DNA of 60,742 bases from Bacillota bacterium (GTDB lineage: Bacteria > Bacillota > Sulfobacillia > JAJYWN01 > JAJZPE01), in assembly GCA_036504675.1 (NCBI GenBank), contig DASXUT010000196.1, positions 1-60,742 on the forward strand. Direction: 5' to 3'. The notes below the pieces were generated by a model. The model worked only from the letters and a program-made list of their open reading frames with translations, was not told the origin of the DNA and did not search any database. Made by a program: the position numbers and the translations under genes. Of this stretch, positions 30,507 through 37,887 are shown one piece after another (position 1 is the first letter of the stretch; every line of letters starts with the position of its first letter).

Positions 30507-30893
30507 ATGTTCCAGTTCTGGGGCCGCCCGAAGGCGGATAAGTCCGAGCCGGTGGAGCTCCTGCCGACCGAGCTCGAACTGGTCGTCTTCGGCTCGCGCG
30601 CCAGCGATCAGTGCTTCACCGGCGGCTGAGGGCCGACGCGATCTCAGGAGGAGATCACGTTGTCCTATGGTCAGTTCCTAGACCAGCGTTACCGCGGACG
30701 GGTCAAGACGACTTACATCGACGTCGACGACTCGGCCATGGATAGCCATCCGAAGGTTATGGAAATGTTACATCAGCGGCTGGCCTCACTCCCGCTTCTG
30801 ATGGTCGACGGGGAGCTTCTGCCCGATGCCGCAGTCACCTGGCGGACCATCTCGAGGCTGATCGAGCTCAAGGGGATCAAGGAGGCCGGCTGA
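30507..30893 (+). CDS. Candidate selenoprotein: thioredoxin-like protein with in-frame UGA (Sec41)
   Basis: ATG at 30507 follows GGAGGTGAG. The frame runs 40 codons to TGA at 30627-30629 and is open again in the same frame to 30893, giving 128 residues if UGA is read as Sec. Before the UGA lies the first strand of a thioredoxin-like fold (LELVVFGS) and Cys36; the UGA gives C36-x4-U41-G-P. After it come the expected helix (SYGQFLDQRY), strand (KTTYIDVDD), helix and strand (PLLMVDGEL). Neither half makes a complete fold alone. A hairpin follows the UGA. Alternative: a 40-residue peptide plus a separate gene from TTG at 30660, since AGGAGG in the hairpin loop could be its ribosome site. Confidence 0.6.
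30631..30665 (+). promoter_or_regulatory. SECIS-like hairpin directly after the in-frame UGA
   Basis: Pairs are 631-632 with 664-665, 634-638 with 658-662 and 640-645 with 651-656 (thousands 30), with two single mismatches and loop AGGAG. The loop begins 16 bases after the UGA and has G among its first two bases, as in the published bacterial SECIS model. The same loop contains a Shine-Dalgarno-like AGGAGG, so translational control is the rival explanation. Confidence 0.55.
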
Positions 30894-30894
30894 G

Positions 30895-31524
30895 ATGCCG
30901 GAAAGCGAACCGGGTCGGGCCTTGGACCTCGCGGCTGAGATCCGCCGCACCGAACACGACCTGGCTGAGTTGAGATCGCGTCTACCGGCCCACTCGCTGA
31001 AGGTGGCGATGGCCCGGGAGCTCGACGAGCTCGAAGACCGGCTGGGCCGCCTGCGGGCTGAGCGCGCGGCGCTGATCCGATTATCGGAAGAGGGCGAAGC
31101 GGCGATGGAAAGTGACAAGTCGGCGGTTGCGCCGATGGCCGAGATGACTTACCAGGTCACCAGCGACAAGCCTTTCGATGAAGCGGTCGAAGCGGTCAAG
31201 ACCAGGACCGCTGAGAAGGGGTTCCGGGTCCTCCACGTCCACGATGTTCAGGCCACTCTGGCCGAGAAGGGTTTCAAGCAGGGCCCGATGAAGATCATCG
31301 AGGTCTGCAACGCCAAGTACGCCAACTCGGTCATCCAGGCCGACCCGGCGATCAGCCTGTTCATGCCCTGCAAGATCAATGTTTACCGGGATGAACAGGG
31401 CCGGACGGTGCTCAACGCGCTGAGACCGAGCACCATGGCGACCTTCTTCCCGGGGGCCTCCCTGGGGACCGTCCCGGATGACGTCGACTCGATCGTCCGG
31501 AGCATCGTCGACGGGGCCAGGTGA
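30895..31524 (+). CDS. DUF302-domain protein with N-terminal coiled coil
   Basis: A 209-residue protein without signal peptide. Residues 1-70 form a charged coiled coil (TEHDLAELRSRLPAHS, RELDELEDRLGRLRAE). Residues about 80-205 are a DUF302 domain with VCNAKYANSVIQ and FMPCKINVY, each carrying a conserved Cys. DUF302 proteins are uncharacterised but are often encoded near sulfur, copper and respiratory genes. It starts two bases after the thioredoxin-like gene ends and probably belongs to the same CsoR-controlled operon. Confidence 0.75.
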   Translation: MPESEPGRALDLAAEIRRTEHDLAELRSRLPAHSLKVAMARELDELEDRLGRLRAERAALIRLSEEGEAAMESDKSAVAPMAEMTYQVTSDKPFDEAVEAVKTRTAEKGFRVLHVHDVQATLAEKGFKQGPMKIIEVCNAKYANSVIQADPAISLFMPCKINVYRDEQGRTVLNALRPSTMATFFPGASLGTVPDDVDSIVRSIVDGAR

Positions 31525-31554
31525 CTTGTTCGACCCCACCTAAGGGGGCGGATA

Positions 31555-32328
31555 ATGGGTCCGATCCTCTTCACTCTCGGCCCGCTGACCTTCTACGCCT
31601 GGGGCACGCTGGCCATCCTGGGTCTGGCGGCCGGGACCACCCTGACCATCCTCGAGGGGTGCCGGCGCGGCCTGGGTTTCGCTGAGCTCCTTGACGTCTG
31701 CTTCTCCACGGCTCTCGCCGGACTGGCCGGCGCGCGGCTACTCTACGTCATCGTCGAGTGGCCGGCGTTCAGACCAGACCCGGTGAGAGCTTTCATTTTT
31801 GTCGAGGGGGGCCTGTCAATCTACGGGGCCTTCCTCGGCGGGGCCGCCGGCGTCTGGCTTCTCGCCCGCCGCTTCAGGCGATCGGCCTGGGCCTACGCCG
31901 ACATCATGGCCCCCGGCATCGCCTTGGGACTGGCCCTCGGCCGGGTCGGGTGTCTCCTGCGCGGCTGCTGCTACGGCCGCCTGACCGATCAGACCTGGGG
32001 GCTGGCCACTCAGTTGGCCCCCGGCCTGCGCTACCCGGCCCAGGCCATGGAAGCCGCGATCGACCTGGCCATCCTGGCCGTGCTGGGGGCTCCGGCCTTC
32101 CGGCCTCGCGCTCGCCCGCACCCGGCCGGCCCCCGGGAAGGCCTGCGTTTCCTGGCCTTCCTGGGTCTCTACGCCGCCGGCCGGTTCATCGTCGAGTTCT
32201 ACCGCGACTCGGAGGTCCTGATCGGTTGGATGACCACCTCTCAGGCTTTCAGCCTCGCCGTCCTGGCTCTGGTGGTCTGGCTGGCCGGTAGGGGAAGGGT
32301 GGGCCGCCGTCGAAGGGTGGGTCTGTAG
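31555..32328 (+). CDS. Prolipoprotein diacylglyceryl transferase-like membrane protein
   Basis: A seven-span protein of 257 residues of the Lgt family: YAWGTLAILG near the start, VEGGLSIYGAFLGG, GRVGCLLRGCCYGR and FIVEFYRDS late in the sequence. Lgt transfers diacylglycerol to the lipobox Cys of preprolipoproteins. The signature normally reads GRxGNFxNxExxG; here Asn and Glu are replaced and CC appears. It may be a paralog with another task. It follows the DUF302 gene closely (AAGGGGG before ATG). Confidence 0.75.
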   Translation: MGPILFTLGPLTFYAWGTLAILGLAAGTTLTILEGCRRGLGFAELLDVCFSTALAGLAGARLLYVIVEWPAFRPDPVRAFIFVEGGLSIYGAFLGGAAGVWLLARRFRRSAWAYADIMAPGIALGLALGRVGCLLRGCCYGRLTDQTWGLATQLAPGLRYPAQAMEAAIDLAILAVLGAPAFRPRARPHPAGPREGLRFLAFLGLYAAGRFIVEFYRDSEVLIGWMTTSQAFSLAVLALVVWLAGRGRVGRRRRVGL

Positions 32329-32330
32329 TA

Positions 32331-32732
32331 ATGTCCGGACGTCCGGTCCCAGGAACGTCGCGCGATCGAGGGGGGACGAACGAGCCGGCCCCGGCGGCGG
32401 GCATCTCGCCCAGCCACCTCAGCTACGTCGAGCGCGGCCAGGTCGACCCGTCCGTCGACACCCTGCGCAATCTGGCCCGGGCCCTTCAGCTTCCCATCTC
32501 GCTGATCCTCAACCCCACCAACACCCTCGGCGAGAAGGTCCGGTTGACCCGCGAGTCACTGGGCCTCTCCCAGAAGGAACTGGCCAACCGGACCGGACTC
32601 TCCCCGGCCATGATCACTCAGGTCGAGAGCGGCCTCGTCCAACCCTCCCTGAAGACCGTCGAGAAGCTGGCCGGGTCGCTTGGGGTCTCCCCCTGTTACC
32701 TGGTCATGGAAAGGGACGGGGTGGAAGAGTGA
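32331..32732 (+). CDS. Regulator with two XRE-type helix-turn-helix units
   Basis: The second unit (about residues 65-130) is a complete XRE domain (VRLTRESLGLSQKELANRTG, split here, then SPAMITQVESG). The first unit (about 25-60) keeps ISPSHLSYVERGQVDPS and the following helix, but its first helices are missing: the N-terminal 20 residues look random. Either the true start lies at an unusual codon inside, or the first unit lost its beginning. It starts three bases after the Lgt-like gene. Targets are unknown. Confidence 0.65.
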   Translation: MSGRPVPGTSRDRGGTNEPAPAAGISPSHLSYVERGQVDPSVDTLRNLARALQLPISLILNPTNTLGEKVRLTRESLGLSQKELANRTGLSPAMITQVESGLVQPSLKTVEKLAGSLGVSPCYLVMERDGVEE

Positions 32733-32878
32733 TCCACGCCATGGGTCCAGACCTCCGCCGGCTCATGGTGGACCCGGACGTGCAGGCCATCCTCCGCTCC
32801 ATCTGCCACCTCGAGACCAAGCAGATCCGGCTGATCCTCAACTTCGTCGACCTGTTGAAACGCTCGGGGTTGAGGTAG
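32729..32878 (+). CDS. Small helical protein coupled to the XRE regulator
   Basis: A 49-residue reading frame from GTG at 32729 overlaps the regulator stop (GTGA). The product (DLRRLMVDPDVQAILRSIC and RLILNFVDLLKRSG) is amphipathic, with no known motif. Overlap and composition favour a real gene, perhaps a partner of the regulator. An ATG at 32741 would shorten it by four residues. Confidence 0.5.
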   Translation: MIHAMGPDLRRLMVDPDVQAILRSICHLETKQIRLILNFVDLLKRSGLR

Positions 32879-32934
32879 AGGTCAGGGAGAGACCATCGGC
32901 CGGCCACGCCGGCGTTACGCGTCGCGTAGTATGA

Positions 32935-32968
32935 GGGGCCACCACCTTCGGCGGAATGGCCCCTTTTT
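32935..32968 (+). terminator. Rho-independent terminator of the zinc-ribbon to XRE run
   Basis: GGGGCCA at 32935 pairs with TGGCCCC at 32957, followed directly by TTTTT. Confidence 0.85.
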
Positions 32969-33168
32969 CGCTGCCGATTTCGCTGGTTCAACCCAGGCGA
33001 ATCGACTTCGCCCGGCAAACCCTTGGCCTAGCTGCGAAAACGGGACCAGAAGCTATGATGCAATCGGGCCGTTAGTGCCTCGGTTCACAAAGCTGGAAAT
33101 GCGTATCCAGAGCCGCTCTGAACCATGTCCGAGCGGCCCTTCTGGGAACCACGAAAGGGGGATCCGTC

Positions 33169-35084
33169 GTGAACGAACGAGTGAAAACCACACTCCAGAC
33201 TCTTTCCGGCGACCGAGTTCGCTTCGACCGGAATGAGCGGGTCGTCTATTCGCGCGACGTGGCCAGCCTTCCCGATGTCGTCGAGATGATGATCGACAAC
33301 CTGGCCGACGCCGTCGTCCAGCCGGAGAGCCTCGAGGACCTCATCTTCCTGGCCCAACTGGCGAACCGCGAGGGGGTCCCCGTCGTTCCACGAGGCGCCG
33401 CCACCAGCGGCTACGGCGGCAGCGTGCCAGCCAAGGCCGGCATCGTCGTGGCCCTCCGCCAAGTCCCTGATCATGATGGACATCTCGAAAAAGTACGGCG
33501 GTCGGGCCTACTCGGTCGGCCTCTACTTCACCGACGAGGCCGCCGAGGCCTTCGGACCCGAGCGGTTGGCCAAGCTCCGTCAAGCCAAGGCTGAGCTGGA
33601 CCCGAAGAACGTCTTCAACCCCGGCAAGCTCCTCGCCGGGGGCGGCAACCCGGCCCTCCTGCGGGTGGCGATGAAGGCCGCCCGGGCCGGCCAGTCGCTG
33701 GTCCCCCTGGCCGAGAAGATGCTCTCCGACCGCCCGCACATGAAGCGCCGCCTGGCCGAGCGGCTGACCAGCGCCGCCTTCGCCTGCGCCGGCTGCGGCT
33801 ACTGCGTCGACGTCTGCACCCAGCACTTCGGGACCGGCTGGGAGAGCGGCTCGCCGCGCGGCAAGTTCGCCTTCCTTCGCCAGTACCTTCGCGGCAGGGC
33901 CCAACTGGACCAGGGGATGGTCTACAATTTCCTGATGTGCACGACCTGCAAGAAGTGCGACCCGGTGTGCATGGTCCACCTGCCCGTCCAGGAAATGTGG
34001 GACGAATTCCGCCCGGTCCTCATCCAGGACATGGAGTTCGCCACCTTCCCCGCCTTCGAGATGATGAGCGCCAGCCTGAAGCTGGATCTGAACATCTGGG
34101 CCGCCCGTCGCTCGGAGCGCGATGCCTGGGTCCCGGCCGAGGTCCGGCCCTATATCAAGGAGAAGGCCCCGGTGGCCTACTGGGCCGGCTGCACGGCTTC
34201 CTTCATCGAATCGGACATCGCCGAGAACGCCGTCCGCATCCTCAAGGACGGCGGAGTCGAGTTCACCTACCTCGGGAAAGACGAAGCCTGCTGTGGCATC
34301 CCGATGGCCATGGCCGGCCTGCAGGACCAGTTCGAGGGGGTCGTCAGGCACAACCTACCGAGATGCAGAAGCGCGGGGTTGAGGAGGTCATCATCTCCTG
34401 CCCGGGTTGCTGGGTCGGTTGGACCCACTTCTATCCCAAGGTCGCCCAGAAACTCGGCCTCGACTACAAGTTCAAGGTCCGCCACATCACCGAAGTCACC
34501 GCCGACCTGATCACTTCGTCGAGACCCCCGAGAACCGCGAGAACGGTAAGTGCTGCGGCAGCGTGTTGACGCGGATCAGCGACTTCGCCGTCTCCGACAG
34601 GATCGTCGCCGACCGGCTGGACGAGGCCCTCGGCGTCGGCGCCGAGGCCATCTGCGCCACCTGCCCGTGCTGCGAGTTCCAGCTCCGCGTGGGCGGCCAA
34701 TCCACCGGCCGGAACCTTCCCGTGGTCGACTTCTCGGCCCTCGTCGCTGAGGCCCTCGGCTACGAGGTCAAGGACAGCACCGAGGACGCCCGTTACATGT
34801 GGGGCGTCTTCAAGAAGGCCATCGAGATCATGACCTCCGACGGCATCGTCGAGATGATGGGGGACATGATGCCCGAGATCATGAAGGCCATGCCCGGGGC
34901 GATGCAGGGGATGATGAACGGGATTTCGGCCATGCCCAAGGGGATCAGGAACCCGACCCTCGGGGCGATGGAGAAGATGATCCCGCTGCTGATGCCGATC
35001 CTCTTCCCGGGGATGATGCCGTCCGCGCCTGGCCCCGAAGATGGTCGGCTTCCTCAAGGGGGAGAACGTGGCCGACTGAGATGA
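33169..35084 (+). pseudogene. Decayed FAD-linked oxidase/4Fe-4S (GlcD-GlcF type) fusion
   Basis: Three frames each carry part of one protein. Frame one (33169 to about 33460): start of an FAD-binding domain (SRDVASLPDVVEMM, VPRGAATSGYGGSVPAKAG). Frame two (about 33470-34360): end of the oxidase (LDPKNVFNPGKLL), two 4Fe-4S sites (CAGCGYCVDVC, CTTCKKCDPVC) and the first CCG domain (YWAGCTASF, ACCGIP). Frame three (to about 34510): ISCPGCWVGW. The end (to 35084) returns in another frame with GKCCGS and CATCPCCEFQL. About 300 oxidase residues are missing at the first junction, and the usual DPCHLGR region is missing before GKCCGS. It cannot encode a working enzyme as written. Intact relatives oxidise lactate, glycolate or similar hydroxy acids. 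Confidence 0.85.
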
Positions 35085-35109
35085 GACGGCGATTCGCCGC
35101 GTGAGATTC

Positions 35110-35139
35110 GGGGTGGACCCCAAGGGCCCACCCCGTTTT
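35110..35139 (+). terminator. Rho-independent terminator after the broken oxidoreductase
   Basis: GGGGTGG with CCACCCC, an inner CCC/GGG and a CAA loop, followed by GTTTT. Confidence 0.8.
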
Positions 35140-35468
35140 CGTAAGCTGGTGACGGGCGACGCGCAAGGTCGGAAACACGGCTGCCCTGAGACTCTTCACG
35201 CCGGGCAACTATCCCATGGCCGGCCGCACCCGGGTGGATGGGTCGACGCGGGCGGGCCGCCGAACAGACCGGAGCCGGGGCCGTGTACCTAATGGTAAGG
35301 GCAGGCCGGGCAGCGAAGCTCATCAGGACAGGGGGGATCAGGCTGCAGCAGCCGAAAGAGTAGCTGCGAGGCAAGCTTTTTTTCCAACAGTCCCCCACTG
35401 GGAAGGAGGCTCCGTCAGCAAGACCGAATACTTGTTTGGGGCACCTCGAGGAGGCGAAAGGTACGTCG
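35140..35468. other. Left flank of a compositionally distinct island
   Basis: No gene is recognised. The GC content drops toward the right and a TTTTTTT run lies near 35378. No inverted repeats or target-site duplications of a mobile element were seen. Confidence 0.4.
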
Positions 35469-36821
35469 TTGAGGGAATTACGCGACCCGATTCACGGGTT
35501 TATTGCCCTCGAATCACGCGAAGAGAACAACATAGTCGATTCCAAGGTGTTTCAGAGACTCAGGAGAATCAAGCAACTGGCAATGGCTTCTCTGGTCTAC
35601 CCTGGGGCCCTTCACACCAGGTTTGAGCACACCCTGGGTGTGGCTCATCTTTCGGGCAAGCTAGGTGCGAGACTTCTTAGTTCCCAAGAGGACCGGCGGC
35701 TTGTTCGGCTAGCAGCCTTGCTCCATGACATTGGACACGGCCCTTTCTCGCACGTGTCCGAGAGCGTGCTGAAAAGATTCTACGATAAGGACAAGGTCAA
35801 GCTGGACAAGGGGCAGCAGATTCACGAGCACCTAACCATCTCGCTAATCAAGCACAATGAGGATCTTGACCGGCTCATCAGCGATACTGAGCGGGACTAC
35901 ATCAGCGGCCTACTCTGTGGGCAGTGGGGATCGAAGATACTCAAGGACATTGTGTCTGGCCCGCTCGACGCCGACAAGTTGGACTACCTCCTGCGCGATA
36001 GCTACTACTGCGGTGTGAAGTATGGAATCTACGACCTTGACCGACTGTTGGCAACGTTCAAGACCCTTGATGACGCTAATGACTACGCGATTGGCATTCA
36101 AGAGGATGGAGTTCATTCCCTGGAGCAGTTCTTCCTAGCCAAGTTCTACATGACCACGCAAGTGTACCGCCACCGGATTCGCCTCATAACGGATCAGATG
36201 ATTACCCGAGCTCTTGTGCTGGGTATAGAACAGGACGACCTTGAGTTCTTGAAACGCCCTTATACATACGATGGTTCGAAAGAGCATGCCGACGAATGGG
36301 TGAGATGGGACGACGAGAAGCTGATTCATGAGATTTGCCGACCAGAGGCCAAGAATGGGCTAGCCAAGAGAATCTTCACCGACCTCCGCGAACGTCGTCT
36401 CCATAAACGAGTTTTCCATGTCAACCTCAAAGATATAGAGAACCCGGGAGTCCGTGTTGCTCTCGCCCAGGACGGGCAGTTCGCCTCCCTTCGTGATCGA
36501 CTGGAACGGGATGTTGCAGCCTACCTTTCGGTTGACCATTATGCGATAATCGCTTTGAGTTATAGAGTCCAGTCAATCAGAGAGGATGATGAACCCTCAA
36601 TCGGCGACTGCGTAGTAATCAAGTCTGATGGTAGGCCCCTATTTAGGACGGAGTCCACGCTTTACCGGTCAATCGATGCGGCCCAGAAGGACGAGTATTT
36701 GGAGGTATTCGCGCCCGTCACCTTCAAGGACGAAGCCGATCAGCGGAAGCGACTACAGACATATAACACGGCCATCAGGGAGATAGTTGACAACCTGCTG
36801 AACCCACCCAGTTTACCGTGA
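35469..36821 (+). CDS. HD-domain phosphohydrolase (YwfO/dNTPase-like)
   Basis: A 450-residue protein with the metal-binding HD set: RRIKQLAMASLVYPGALHTRFEHT (written in parts: RRIKQLAM, HTRFEHTLGV), LLHDIGHGPFSH and DADKLDYLLRDS. The family includes dNTP triphosphohydrolases and B. subtilis YwfO. TTG at 35469 with GAAAGG upstream gives the usual start (LRELRDPIHGFI); a TTG at 35436 would add 11 residues. Codon use is less GC-rich than in nearby genes, which suggests transfer. The next gene is YwgA-like, the same pairing as in B. subtilis. Confidence 0.85.
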   Translation: MRELRDPIHGFIALESREENNIVDSKVFQRLRRIKQLAMASLVYPGALHTRFEHTLGVAHLSGKLGARLLSSQEDRRLVRLAALLHDIGHGPFSHVSESVLKRFYDKDKVKLDKGQQIHEHLTISLIKHNEDLDRLISDTERDYISGLLCGQWGSKILKDIVSGPLDADKLDYLLRDSYYCGVKYGIYDLDRLLATFKTLDDANDYAIGIQEDGVHSLEQFFLAKFYMTTQVYRHRIRLITDQMITRALVLGIEQDDLEFLKRPYTYDGSKEHADEWVRWDDEKLIHEICRPEAKNGLAKRIFTDLRERRLHKRVFHVNLKDIENPGVRVALAQDGQFASLRDRLERDVAAYLSVDHYAIIALSYRVQSIREDDEPSIGDCVVIKSDGRPLFRTESTLYRSIDAAQKDEYLEVFAPVTFKDEADQRKRLQTYNTAIREIVDNLLNPPSLP

Positions 36822-36836
36822 AAGGGAGGACGGTTC

Positions 36837-37394
36837 GTGAAGGTTAGAGAAGTTCTACTCCTAATGCTCGATCACGCTGGGGGTGCACTGCAGGGTCGCA
36901 CTCTGATTCAGAAGAGGTTGTTTTTCCTGAGCCTGCTGATGAACTTGGACCTGCACTATTACTCACATTACTATGGCCCTTTCTCTCCGGAGGTTGACAA
37001 GGCCCTTGGACAGTGCATTGCATTGGGCCTAGTCGAGGAAACCATCGTTGGCTTCACTGACGAGAGTGGCGGTTTTGAGGGTAGGAGTTTCAAGTACGGG
37101 CTTACGTCTGATGGTAATGTGGTCGTCAGGCTGACTAGACGGCACGAGCCAGAAATCTCAGGGGACGTGGCCATCAATCTTAGTAATCTAGACAAGGCGG
37201 GACACCTTGATTACCTTAAGCTCTCGATTGCCGCAAAGGCCCTTTATGATCTTCGTAGCAAGGACAAGCCCGTAACTCTCAGCGGGATAATTGATGAGGC
37301 CCGTAGCTTTGACTGGGATGTTCCTGAGCCGGCAGTGAGGGATGCAGTAGAGTTCCTCAAGTTCTTCGAGTTCTTTGCCGCGGAGAGTTCATAA
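36837..37394 (+). CDS. YwgA-like protein paired with the HD hydrolase
   Basis: A 185-residue protein without membrane segments. The N-terminal half (GRTLIQKRLFFLSLLMNLDL, YYGPFSPEVDKAL) has the pattern of YwgA and Panacea/SocA-type proteins, where KR.. .YGP.S marks a winged-helix-like domain. The C-terminal half is helical. It starts at GTG with GGGAGGA upstream, 15 bases after the HD gene, and shares its lower GC content. Panacea proteins act as antitoxins or adaptors; YwgA itself is uncharacterised. The function here is not known. Confidence 0.7.
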   Translation: MKVREVLLLMLDHAGGALQGRTLIQKRLFFLSLLMNLDLHYYSHYYGPFSPEVDKALGQCIALGLVEETIVGFTDESGGFEGRSFKYGLTSDGNVVVRLTRRHEPEISGDVAINLSNLDKAGHLDYLKLSIAAKALYDLRSKDKPVTLSGIIDEARSFDWDVPEPAVRDAVEFLKFFEFFAAESS

Positions 37395-37887
37395 CGTCCA
37401 GGGTCAATCGTCAATCACCCTCGCGCATATCCAGAATTGCAGCCCCCCCCGAGGCTGAGAATGAACCCAATGGTGAGTGCCCGAGCAATGACGAAGCGAG
37501 TGCGGGGCGAGAGTTCAGGCCCAACTCTGAGCGGGAACGGACGAGGTGGACCCTGAGGGGCCCGCTCTTGTGGTGTTTCAGAGTGTCTTGCGTAACTTGC
37601 CACGGACCAGCGGCAGTCCGCCAACTCCGCGATTCTTCTTCGAGGCGGGCAGGGTTGCCCATCAGGGTGGCAATCATAGGTAGATGATGCTCTATGGCTC
37701 GCAGGTGCTCGCCTAAGGCAGTTCGTTCGTCGTTGGCACTTCGCCAACTATTGGCCAGGTTTGGCCACCGCCGCTCCTCTGTCGGACCTGGTTCCATCCT
37801 GCAGCGTGCCCGCCCCCTGCAGCAGAAGCCGCTGCCCATCTGCAAAGAGGGGCGTTGCCCTCAAGCAAATTCCGCGAGGTGAACCCC
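37395..37887. other. Gene-free right flank of the HD/YwgA-like island
   Basis: Open frames exist on the minus strand (for example 37411-37845), but none has a ribosome site or a recognisable product, and codon use is unlike the genes around it. It may hold remains of an older gene. Confidence 0.4.

Noticed and set aside
33169-35084. Sec (UGA) readthrough as the reason for the broken FAD/Fe-S gene
   Set aside because: The breaks are changes of frame with missing sequence, not in-frame UGA codons, so recoding cannot restore the protein.
37411-37845. 144-codon minus-strand frame beside the HD/YwgA-like island
   Set aside because: No start signal or motif; overlapping frames on both strands look equally likely, so it is listed as gene-free.
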